DNA from: Pseudomonadota bacterium
GTDB lineage: Bacteria > Pseudomonadota > Gammaproteobacteria > Burkholderiales > Rhodocyclaceae
DNA: 40,507 nt
Assembly (NCBI GenBank): GCA_021782315.1
Contig: JAJXVG010000003.1
Coordinates: 16,267-56,773, forward strand
Reading direction: 5' to 3'
The notes beneath the pieces were generated by a model. The model ran no database searches, was not told the DNA's origin, and saw nothing but the letters and a program-made list of their open reading frames with translations. This document shows positions 18,948 through 27,120 of this stretch, in pieces. A program made the translations under genes and the position numbers. Numbering within the stretch: the stretch's first letter is position 1; every line of letters begins with the position of its first letter.

Positions 18948-21900
18948 ATGCCTGAAATTAGTCCCATGCCCGCCCTGCCCAGCCGCCTGTGCGGCCCGGA
19001 AACCCCCGATCTCATTCGCAACGAAGTACTGGCCGACCTCTTCGAGGCCACTGCGGCTCGAATACCCGAAAAAATCGCACTGATTTTCGCCGAACGCGAA
19101 CTCAGCTACACCCAGCTCAACGCTGCCGCCGACCGTGTCGCCTCCCGTCTGATCGCCGCCGGCGTGCGGCCCGGTCAGATCGTCGGCCTCTGGCTGCCGC
19201 GCGGCATCGACCTGCTCGTCATGCAGCTCGGCATCGCCAAGAGTGGCGCCGCCTGGCTGCCCTTCGACGCCGACACGCCGGTCGACCGCATCAAGGTCTG
19301 CCTCGACGATGCCGACGGCGCCGGCCTGGTCACCGTCGCCGACATCGGCGCTCTCGGCCGCCGCTGCTGGCTCGCCGCCGACCTCCTGGCGCCCCACCCC
19401 GAGCCGCTCCTGCGCCGCCGGGACAGCGCCCCGACCGACCCGGCCTATGTCATCTACACCTCCGGCTCGACCGGCAAGCCCAAGGGCATCCTGATCAACC
19501 AGGGCGCCATCTGCCACTTCCTGCGCAGCGAAAACGCCGTTCTCGGCATCGCCGAGGAGGACCGGGTCTACCAGGGCTTCTCGGTCGCCTTCGACATGTC
19601 CTTCGAGGAAATCTGGATCAGCTATCTGGTCGGCGCCACGCTCTGGCTCGCCCCCAGGGAGGTTGCCACCGACCCCGAGGCGCTGCCCGCCGCCCTGATC
19701 GACAACCGGGTCAGCGTGCTGCACGCCGTGCCGACACTGCTCGCCCTGTTCACTTGCGACGTGCCCGGCCTGCGCCTCATCAACCTCGGCGGCGAAGCCT
19801 GCCCGCAGGCCATCGTCGAACGCTGGGCCCGGCCCGGCCGCCGGGTGTTCAACACCTACGGGCCGACCGAGGCCACGGTCTCGGCCAGCCTGGCCGAACT
19901 GCAGCCCGGCCAGCCGGTGACCATCGGCCGGCCGCTGCCCAATTACGGCCTGCTGGTCATCGACGCCGCGGTCGAAAACGGCCTGCGCCTGCTGCCCCAA
20001 GGCGAAACGGGCGAACTCTGCATCACCGGCCCGGGCGTCGCCGCCGGCTATCTCGGCCGCCCCGACCTGACGGCCGAAAAATTCCTCGCCAACCCTTGGC
20101 CGACCAGCGGGCACGAGAGCCGCCTGTACCGCACCGGCGACCTCGCCCGCATCGACGAACAGGGGCAGATTCATTGTCTGGGACGCACCGACGACCAGGT
20201 CAAGATTCGCGGCTTTCGTGTCGAACTGGGCGAAATCGAAGCCGCCCTGACCCGCCAGCCGGGCGTCGGCACCGCCGCCGTCATCCTCCGCCAGGATGAA
20301 GGCATCGAACGTCTGGTCGCCTATCTCATCGCCGATTCCGGCGAAGCGACCTCCAGCCCGGCACTGCGCGGTGCCTTGGTAGCGGCCCTGCCGCCCTACA
20401 TGGTGCCTTCGCATTTCGAAATGCTGGATGAAATGCCGCGCCTGACCTCGGGCAAGATCGACCGCAAGGCCCTGCGCACCCGCCCCCTGGAACTGCCGGC
20501 GGGCGCCCCCGGCGATTCGGACAGCCCCGAGACCCCGGCCGAGGAAATCCTTTTTGCCGCGCTGGCCCGCCTTTTCCCCGGCCAGGTGATCAGGCGCGAG
20601 GCCGATTTCTTTACCGATCTCGGCGGGCACTCCCTGTTTGCCGCTCGCCTCGCCTCCTCGCTGCGCCAGGAAGCTCGCTTCGCCGGTTTTTCGGTGCGCG
20701 ACATCTACGTCCACCGCCGCATCGGCCTGATCGCCGAAGCGCTAGGCGCCACGGCCGAAGTAAGCTTCGATGCCGGCGCCAGCGAATGGTTGCCGCCGCC
20801 GGCCCATAGACGCTGGCTGTGCGCCATCGCCCAGGCTTTCGTCCTGCCGCCGCTGGTCGGCCTGCGCATGGGTCAGTGGCTGGCTCCCTTCTTCACCTAC
20901 CATTATTTCACCGGCGATCCGGACGACTCGATCCCTCTTGCGGTAGCCATCTCGGTTAGCGTTTTCCTGGTCGCCACCCTGCTCAGCTTCATTTTCGCCA
21001 TTCTCGGCAAATGGCTGATCGCCGGCCGACTGAAAGCGGGCAGCTACCCGCTGTGGGGCCTGACCTATTTTCGCTGGTGGTGCGCCAGCCGGTTGATCGA
21101 AGGTGCTCCGGCATACATGTTGAGCAACTCGCCGCTCAACATCTGGTGGCTGCGCGCACTGGGCGCGCGAATCGGCAACGAGACGATCATCGGCAACGTC
21201 ACCCTGCGGGCCCACGACCTGCTCGATGTCGGCAACGGTGTCAGTATCGGCAATGCAGTGAATCTCGAGAACGCCCGGGTCGAACGGGGCCAGCTCCACC
21301 TCGGCCCGATCGGGCTGGCGGACGATGTCTGCATCGGCTCCTACGCGGTGCTCGAAGGCCACACGGCAATGGACCGCTACGCGCACCTGGAAGCCCAATC
21401 GGCCCTTGGCGAAGGGCTGGCCATTCCGCCACGGCGGATATGGCTCGGCTCGCCGGCACGCGATGTCGGGGAGTTCGACCCCGCCTCCGTCCCACCCCGG
21501 CCGGAGGTCTCGGAAACCCGCCTGGCGCGCGAAGGCCTGTTTTACGTTTTGGGCATGCTGGCGACCGCCGCCCTGTTTTTCATGCCGGTTTTCCCGAGTT
21601 TCATGCTGGTCGACTGGCTGGACAACGAACCCAACTCCCTCCCCTTCCCCCTGCAACTGTTCAAGTACTTCGCCCTGGCCTTCCCCGGCACGGCGGTGCT
21701 CATCGTCGGCACCATCCTCAGTTCGGCCATCCTGCGCTGGACCCTGATGCCCAGGTTGCAGGCCGGCAGCTGGCCGGTCCACAGCCGCGTCTATTGCAGC
21801 CGCTGGCTGGTCAACCAGATCCAGGAATCCAGCCTGAACATCCTGCACGGCATCTACGCGACGGTTTACGCGCCCTTCTGGTATCGCCTGCTCGGCGCCA

Positions 21901-22934
21901 AGGTCGGCCGCGACGCGGAAATCTCGACCGCCCAGGGGTTGGTTCCCGACCTCCTGACGCTGGGCGACGAAACCTTCATCGCCGACGCCGTAATGCTCGG
22001 TGACGAGGAGGTCGATGCCGGCTGGATGACGCTCAAACCGACGGTCATCTCGCGGCGCAGCTTCGTCGGCAACGGCGCCTACATCCCGGACGGCACCGTG
22101 CTACCGGAAAACGTGCTGATCGGCGTCCAGTCGAGGGCGCCGGCCAACGAACGCATTAAGTCCGGCGATACCTGGCTCGGCTCCCCACCGATCAATCTGC
22201 CGGCCCGCGAGCAAACGGCCGGCTACCCGGAAGCGCTCACCTTCCGCCCCTCCCGGCTACGTCGCCTCGGTCGCGCCCTGGTCGAAGCCTTCCGCATCAT
22301 TTCGCCGCACGCGCTGGTCATCGCCGTCGGCTACACCGTCGTCCTCAACGTCATGCCGCTCACCGATGCCGGCCGCTGGCAGGATGTCTTCACCTTGCTG
22401 AGCGTGGCCGGCGTCCTTTTCGGCATCAGTACCATCGTATTTGTCGCCGTGCTCAAATGGCTGTGCATCCGGCGCTACAAGAAACACTCGGTGCCGATGT
22501 GGACCCCTTTCGTCTGGACCTCGGAGGCCATCACCAGCCTTTATGTCGGCATGGCCGTGCCCAACCTGATGAATTACCTGCGCGGCACCCCCTGGTTGCC
22601 GGTCGCCCTCAACCTGCTGGGTTGTCGTATCGGTCGCGGCGTTTATCTCGATACCACCGATGTCACCGAATTCGATTGTGTCCGGATCGGCGACTACAGC
22701 GAACTCAACGGCCTGGCCTGCCCGCAGACCCATCTCTTCGAAGACCGCGTCATGAAAATAGACATGGTCAGCATCGGCAAGCGGGTTTACGTCGGCCCGA
22801 GGACGACGGTGCTGTACGGCGCCGTGGTCGGCGACAATGTGCGCCTCGGCCCCCTGTCGCTGGTCATGAAGGGGGAAAGCCTGCCGGCCGGCTCGCGCTG
22901 GCACGGTTGCCCGGCCGCTCCGGCCGTCCGCTGA
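18948..22934 (+). CDS. Pls/PosA-family non-ribosomal peptide synthetase: adenylation domain - PCP - polytopic membrane module with three LbH (hexapeptide-repeat-like) blocks
   Basis: A3 'VIYTSGSTGKPKGIL', A5 'NTYGPTEATVSAS', A8 'GRTDDQVKIRGFRVELGEIEAAL', A10 'SGKIDRKAL', PCP 'DFFTDLGGHSLFAARLAS'; then three TM-pair + LbH repeats (e.g. 'LGARIGNETIIGNVTLRAHDLLDVGNGVSIGNAVNLENARV'). No canonical C or TE domain. GTG at 18924 and ATG at 18966 are alternative starts. Confidence 0.93.
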   Translation: MPEISPMPALPSRLCGPETPDLIRNEVLADLFEATAARIPEKIALIFAERELSYTQLNAAADRVASRLIAAGVRPGQIVGLWLPRGIDLLVMQLGIAKSGAAWLPFDADTPVDRIKVCLDDADGAGLVTVADIGALGRRCWLAADLLAPHPEPLLRRRDSAPTDPAYVIYTSGSTGKPKGILINQGAICHFLRSENAVLGIAEEDRVYQGFSVAFDMSFEEIWISYLVGATLWLAPREVATDPEALPAALIDNRVSVLHAVPTLLALFTCDVPGLRLINLGGEACPQAIVERWARPGRRVFNTYGPTEATVSASLAELQPGQPVTIGRPLPNYGLLVIDAAVENGLRLLPQGETGELCITGPGVAAGYLGRPDLTAEKFLANPWPTSGHESRLYRTGDLARIDEQGQIHCLGRTDDQVKIRGFRVELGEIEAALTRQPGVGTAAVILRQDEGIERLVAYLIADSGEATSSPALRGALVAALPPYMVPSHFEMLDEMPRLTSGKIDRKALRTRPLELPAGAPGDSDSPETPAEEILFAALARLFPGQVIRREADFFTDLGGHSLFAARLASSLRQEARFAGFSVRDIYVHRRIGLIAEALGATAEVSFDAGASEWLPPPAHRRWLCAIAQAFVLPPLVGLRMGQWLAPFFTYHYFTGDPDDSIPLAVAISVSVFLVATLLSFIFAILGKWLIAGRLKAGSYPLWGLTYFRWWCASRLIEGAPAYMLSNSPLNIWWLRALGARIGNETIIGNVTLRAHDLLDVGNGVSIGNAVNLENARVERGQLHLGPIGLADDVCIGSYAVLEGHTAMDRYAHLEAQSALGEGLAIPPRRIWLGSPARDVGEFDPASVPPRPEVSETRLAREGLFYVLGMLATAALFFMPVFPSFMLVDWLDNEPNSLPFPLQLFKYFALAFPGTAVLIVGTILSSAILRWTLMPRLQAGSWPVHSRVYCSRWLVNQIQESSLNILHGIYATVYAPFWYRLLGAKVGRDAEISTAQGLVPDLLTLGDETFIADAVMLGDEEVDAGWMTLKPTVISRRSFVGNGAYIPDGTVLPENVLIGVQSRAPANERIKSGDTWLGSPPINLPAREQTAGYPEALTFRPSRLRRLGRALVEAFRIISPHALVIAVGYTVVLNVMPLTDAGRWQDVFTLLSVAGVLFGISTIVFVAVLKWLCIRRYKKHSVPMWTPFVWTSEAITSLYVGMAVPNLMNYLRGTPWLPVALNLLGCRIGRGVYLDTTDVTEFDCVRIGDYSELNGLACPQTHLFEDRVMKIDMVSIGKRVYVGPRTTVLYGAVVGDNVRLGPLSLVMKGESLPAGSRWHGCPAAPAVR

Positions 22935-22935
22935 G

Positions 22936-23523
22936 ATGACGATTGAGCCGCTGCCGGTTCCGCGCTGGCCGGCTTGCCGTGATCCGGGCCGGGATCTGCT
23001 GGTCGTCGCCGTCGATACGCCGGACAGCGCCATGCGCGATGTGGCCCGCCGACTGGTGCGCGCCGTCCTGCGTGAAATCCTCGGCCCCCTCGAATTCGTT
23101 TCCCGCCCCGGCCAAGCCATTCGTCCGGTCAATCGGGAAAGCCCGGTCGGCATTTCAGTCAGTCACGAAAACGAATGTTCGCTGGTCGCGGTGAATTTCT
23201 CGGGCCCGGTCGGCGTCGATCTGCTGCGCCTGCCAGACCGGCCGGACTGGCAGGCTGAAATTCCGGCCCTGGCCGAAACCTATCTCGGCCCGGGCGACGC
23301 AAGGGAAATCGCCGGCCGGCCGTCGCATGAACGGGTGGCCTGTTTTGCCCGTGCCTGGACCCGGCACGAAGCCCGCCTCAAATGCCGTGGCCTCGGCCTG
23401 GAGGAGTGGGGCGCCGCTCTGGAGGAGCTGTTGTCACCCTGCCGCGTCCGACCGCTGCTGCTGCCAGCCGGTTACGTCGGCGCCGTCGCCACCCTCAGAG
23501 TGGCCGAAATCCCAGCTCTTTGA
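22936..23523 (+). CDS. 4'-phosphopantetheinyl transferase superfamily protein
   Basis: 'VGISVSHENECSLVAVNFSGPVGVDLLRL' and 'CFARAWTRHEARLKCRGLGLEEW' match Sfp-type P1/P2/P3 motifs; starts 1 nt after NRPS stop (TGAGATG). Confidence 0.87.
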   Translation: MTIEPLPVPRWPACRDPGRDLLVVAVDTPDSAMRDVARRLVRAVLREILGPLEFVSRPGQAIRPVNRESPVGISVSHENECSLVAVNFSGPVGVDLLRLPDRPDWQAEIPALAETYLGPGDAREIAGRPSHERVACFARAWTRHEARLKCRGLGLEEWGAALEELLSPCRVRPLLLPAGYVGAVATLRVAEIPAL

Positions 23524-24103
23524 GCAGTTCGCCGGTTTCGCAAATGGGCAGCCCCATGACCCCGGTGTAGCTACCGGACAGGTGTTCGACAAATAGTCCG
23601 GCCCGGCCCTGGATACCGTAGGCGCCGGCCTTGTCCATCGGTTCGCCGCTCATGACGTAGTGACGGATTTCGTCGTCGTCGATTCTGCGAAAGCGGACCT
23701 CGCTGGTCGACAGGCGATAGATCGTCCGCCCGAGGTGATTGATCGCAACGCCGGTCAGCACGCGATGAGTCTGCCCCGACAGGCGACGCAGGATGGCGAC
23801 GGCATCGCTCATGTCGACCGGTTTGCCGATGATTTCACCGGCAAATTCCAGCGTCGTGTCGGCTGCCAGCACCGGCCGCATCGGCAGGCGGCGTTCCTCC
23901 ACGATCTTCAGGCCATGGACGGCCTTGGCCCGCGCCACACGCTCGACATAGACAAGGGGATCCTCGTTCGGCTTCGGTGTTTCGTCGGTTTCGCTATCGG
24001 TTCGCATGCCGTCGCGAAAAACGATGGTATCGAAATCTATGCCGATCTGGTTCAACAGTTCGCGACGGCGTGGGCTGCGCGAGGCGAGATAAAGACGCAT
24101 CAT
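23495..24103 (-). CDS. Maf family nucleotide pyrophosphatase
   Basis: 'MMRLYLASRSPRRRELLNQIGIDFDTI', 'PVLAADTTLEFAGEIIGKPVDMSDAVAILRRLSGQTHRVLTGVAI', 'EPMDKAGAYGIQGRAGLFVEHLSGSYTGVMGLPI'. Confidence 0.95.
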   Translation of the reverse strand: MMRLYLASRSPRRRELLNQIGIDFDTIVFRDGMRTDSETDETPKPNEDPLVYVERVARAKAVHGLKIVEERRLPMRPVLAADTTLEFAGEIIGKPVDMSDAVAILRRLSGQTHRVLTGVAINHLGRTIYRLSTSEVRFRRIDDDEIRHYVMSGEPMDKAGAYGIQGRAGLFVEHLSGSYTGVMGLPICETGELLKELGFRPL

Positions 24104-24570
24104 CCCTCCCGATGGTATGGATGGTTTTTCAGGACGCTGACGGCACGATACAACTGCTCGCACAATAGCAGGCGGGCCATGCCATGAGGCAGGGTCAGGC
24201 TGGACAGCCGCAGGCTGTCGTCGGCCTGACGCTTGAACTCCTCGTCAAGGCCATCGGCGCCGCCGATCAGCAAGGCGATGTCGCGACCATCCTGCATCCA
24301 GCTTTCGAGCCGTCTCGCCAGCTTGAGGGTGGTCAGGTCGTCGCCCTTTTCGTCGAGCACGACTATCCTGCACCCGCCGGGCAGCGCATCCCGAATGCGG
24401 CTTTTTTCGGCATTCAGCAATTGTTCGCGGGTCTTCGAACCGCGCGGCTCGGGCTTGATTTCGGTAACGCTGGCCGCCAGTTCGCGGGGCATGCGCTTCA
24501 GGTACTCGGCGCAACCTTCGTTAACCCAGCCGGGCTGGCGATGGCCGACGGCAAGTACGGCCAGCTTCAT
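24100..24570 (-). CDS. rlmH: 23S rRNA (pseudouridine1915-N3)-methyltransferase RlmH
   Basis: 'MKLAVLAVGHRQPGWVNEGCAEYLKRMPRE...VVLDEKGDDLTTLKLARRLESWMQDGRDIALLIGGADGLDEEFKRQADDSLRLSSLTLPHGMARLLLCEQLYRAVSVLKNHPYHREG'. Confidence 0.97.
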   Translation of the reverse strand: MKLAVLAVGHRQPGWVNEGCAEYLKRMPRELAASVTEIKPEPRGSKTREQLLNAEKSRIRDALPGGCRIVVLDEKGDDLTTLKLARRLESWMQDGRDIALLIGGADGLDEEFKRQADDSLRLSSLTLPHGMARLLLCEQLYRAVSVLKNHPYHREG

Positions 24571-24932
24571 TCCTGCCTGGCCTGCTCCACTGCCTTGCGG
24601 CGCTGAGCCGGTGTCGCCTGCCACAGTTCCTCAAGATTGTAATACTGGCGCACATTGGGTTGCATGACGTGCACGACGATGTCGCCGAGATCGACCAGGA
24701 CCCATTCGCCGCCATCTTCGCCTTCGGTCGAGACAATCTCGCCGCCGGCCTCCTTGACCTTGTCCTGGACGTTCTGGGCCAGTGACTTGACCTGGCGGTT
24801 GGAGTCGCCGGTGGCGATGACGATGCGATCGAACATCGAGGTCAGCTTGCTGGTATTGATGACTTCGATGTCCTTGCCCTTGATGTCTTCGAGGGCGGCA
24901 ACGACGATTTTTTGGAGCTTGCGGATGTCCAT
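24567..24932 (-). CDS. rsfS: Ribosome silencing factor RsfS
   Basis: 'MDIRKLQKIVVAALEDIKGKDIEVINTSKLTSMFDRIVIATGDSNRQVKSLAQNVQDKVKEAGGEIVSTEGEDGGEWVLVDLGDIVVHVMQPNVRQYYNLEELW'. Confidence 0.97.
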   Translation of the reverse strand: MDIRKLQKIVVAALEDIKGKDIEVINTSKLTSMFDRIVIATGDSNRQVKSLAQNVQDKVKEAGGEIVSTEGEDGGEWVLVDLGDIVVHVMQPNVRQYYNLEELWQATPAQRRKAVEQARQE

Positions 24933-25645
24933 CAGGTGCTTTTATAGAGTTGGTGAATGTCAATATAGTCGAGAACGGCATCGGGCAGCAAATAGCGCGC
25001 CGAAAGGCCGTTGCCCAATAGATTGCGGACCTGGGTGGCCGAAATCGCCAACTGGGTCATGGCAAAGGTGACGATGCCGCCGGCCGGCGAGCATTTCAGC
25101 CCGCCGACATCAGCCAGGTAACGAGTATGGAACTCACTTGCCAGGTCCCGCGGCAAACAGTCGGCTTCGACCGGAAAACCCGGCCGATGCGAAACCGCAA
25201 TATGGGTCAGCGCAAAAATATCGCGCCAGCGGTGCCAGTCGGAAAATCCGGCAAAGGCGTCGGCGCCGACGAGCAGCACGAAGGGCTGTCGGTCGCCCAG
25301 TTCGCGGCGCAGCCGCTCCAGCGTCTGCACGGTGTAGCTCGGCGCCACCGAAGCCACCTCGCCGGAGTCGACCGAGAAGCGGGTGTTTTTTTCCGTGGCC
25401 CGGACGACCATCTCCAGGCGTTGCCGGGCCGTGACCTGCGGCGCCACCCGATGCGGCGGCTGGCCGGCCGGAATCCAGCGCACGCCGCCGAGGCCGAGTT
25501 GGGCGATCGACTCTTCCGCGAGCCGCAAATGACCGTAGTGGATGGGGTCGAAGGTTCCGCCAAAAAGGCCGAGGGGTGGATTCGAAATTTCAGGCAATTT
25601 CGGAAACGCCGAAAATGTCGCGGTAGCTGGCGTAGAAACTGGCAA
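24932..25645 (-). CDS. nadD: Nicotinate-nucleotide adenylyltransferase NadD (start uncertain)
   Basis: 'LGLFGGTFDPIHYGHLRLAEESIAQLGLGGVRWIPAGQPPHR', 'ISATQVRNLLGNG'; ORF start is TTG, true start may be internal. Confidence 0.93.
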   Translation of the reverse strand: MPVSTPATATFSAFPKLPEISNPPLGLFGGTFDPIHYGHLRLAEESIAQLGLGGVRWIPAGQPPHRVAPQVTARQRLEMVVRATEKNTRFSVDSGEVASVAPSYTVQTLERLRRELGDRQPFVLLVGADAFAGFSDWHRWRDIFALTHIAVSHRPGFPVEADCLPRDLASEFHTRYLADVGGLKCSPAGGIVTFAMTQLAISATQVRNLLGNGLSARYLLPDAVLDYIDIHQLYKST

Positions 25646-26363
25646 ACACGGTCGGTGCGATGATCAGCACCATCGGAACGGTCAGCGCCGCCGAAATGAA
25701 AGCGGCCGCATCCGGAAAGATCAGGAGCAGAACGACGAGCAGGAGCCCGGGGGCGAGTCCAGCCAGCAACAGGATGCCCAGGCCATAGGCGAGGAAAGGC
25801 CGCCAGTTCATCCAACAGGCGACAAAACTGAAGAAGAGCGCCCGGCCAAGCGACAGGCGATGCCAGGCGGCGAGGACCGGCGCGAACCAGTAGGCCATCA
25901 TAACCGGCGTCATGGCCAGCAGGACGAAAAGGGTCGGCCAGAGGAAATCGGCATCCTCCAGGGCAGCCCGCTCGGCACGGCTGCCCGCCGTTATGTAGCG
26001 GAGCATGTCGCCGCCGTCGAGCAGGGTGGACAGGCCGAGGATGCCCAGGGTACAGCACAGGTAGAGGGCGCCGAGCGCAAGCAGGGTCCGGCCATTTTCC
26101 TTCATGCTGCCGAACAGAGTCTGGACGCCGGTCGGCTGGCCGCGCTCGACCTGCCTGGCGGCCTGCATCAGGCCGACGGACAAGCCGGGAACGGCCAGTG
26201 AAGCGGCCAATGCGCCGATGACCGGCAGAACGTTGAGAAAAATGACCGTAAACCAGTAGGTTACAACCAGCATGCCAAGCACCGGCGGATTGCGCCGAAA
26301 GATGGCAAAACCGGTCAGAAGCCAGCTCCAGCCGGCAGCAGGAGGCAGTTTTTGCGCCCGCAC
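25590..26363 (-). CDS. BPSS1780-family membrane protein (copy 2)
   Basis: GTG start 'VRAQKLPPAAGWSWLLTGFAIFRRNPPVLGMLVVTYWFTVIFLNVLPVIG...FASFYASYRDIFGVSEIA'; parallels the adjacent paralog. Confidence 0.75.
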   Translation of the reverse strand: MRAQKLPPAAGWSWLLTGFAIFRRNPPVLGMLVVTYWFTVIFLNVLPVIGALAASLAVPGLSVGLMQAARQVERGQPTGVQTLFGSMKENGRTLLALGALYLCCTLGILGLSTLLDGGDMLRYITAGSRAERAALEDADFLWPTLFVLLAMTPVMMAYWFAPVLAAWHRLSLGRALFFSFVACWMNWRPFLAYGLGILLLAGLAPGLLLVVLLLIFPDAAAFISAALTVPMVLIIAPTVFASFYASYRDIFGVSEIA

Positions 26364-26364
26364 G

Positions 26365-27111
26365 TCAGCTGCCCACGAAAATATCGCGGTAGGATGCGTA
26401 GACCGCGCCGGAAAATACCGGCAATAGTAGCAATAGGCCCATGCCGAGCGGCAGCATGGCAAAAAACAGGGCGACGAGCAGGAAGGTGCCGAAAATGGCC
26501 ATCGGCAGGAAATTCTTGGCGCCTGCGGCAAAGCTGGCTTTCATCGCGTCGAGCGGCTGCATGTCGTGGAAGAAGACAAGGGCCGGCGCAAACCACGTCG
26601 CCATGATGACCGGGATCGACAGCGTCAGGACCAGCAGACCTGCCAGCATGACGCCGCCCAGGGCAATGCCGAAGCCGGCAACCTTGCCGGTCACGGCGCC
26701 GCCGAGCACGCCGCCGGAGACCAGCATGAAGGCGATGAAGGCAATGCCGAAAATGCCGACGGCAAAAAATACGCCGACCATGACCAGTTGCCCCGCGTTA
26801 TGGCGAAAACCGGCGAACAAATCGGCGATTTCGGGCTCTTCGCCCTCGGCCAGGCGCCGACACAGCTTGATCATGCCGGCACCGAACAACGGAACCAGCA
26901 AATGGGCGGCAATCTGCCCGAACAACGGCACGATGGAAATCGCCATCAGGATGACCAGCAGGAGAATGGTGCTGCCGATCCAGATACCCGGATTGGCCAG
27001 GAACATCGTCCAGCCCTGACGCAGCCAGTCGAAACAGGCGCCGGGATCGACTTCACGGCTTTCGCCGGTAAACCTGGAAGGGACCAGGGGGAAAAGGGGA
27101 GTTTCGCTCAT
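26365..27111 (-). CDS. BPSS1780-family membrane protein (copy 1)
   Basis: 'REVDPGACFDWLRQGWTMFLANPGIWIGSTILLLVILMAISIVPLFGQIAAHLLVPLFGAGMIKLCRRLAEGEEPEIADLFAGF...AVYASYRDIFVGS'. Confidence 0.82.
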   Translation of the reverse strand: MSETPLFPLVPSRFTGESREVDPGACFDWLRQGWTMFLANPGIWIGSTILLLVILMAISIVPLFGQIAAHLLVPLFGAGMIKLCRRLAEGEEPEIADLFAGFRHNAGQLVMVGVFFAVGIFGIAFIAFMLVSGGVLGGAVTGKVAGFGIALGGVMLAGLLVLTLSIPVIMATWFAPALVFFHDMQPLDAMKASFAAGAKNFLPMAIFGTFLLVALFFAMLPLGMGLLLLLPVFSGAVYASYRDIFVGS

Positions 27112-27120
27112 GCCCGGATG

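Noticed and set aside
18891-20714. 607-aa minus-strand ORF antisense to the NRPS adenylation domain
   Set aside because: Gly/Ala/Asp-rich shadow frame of a high-GC gene; the plus-strand frame has all A-domain motifs.
20742-21848. 368-aa minus-strand ORF antisense to NRPS membrane module
   Set aside because: Compositional shadow ORF, no recognisable domain.
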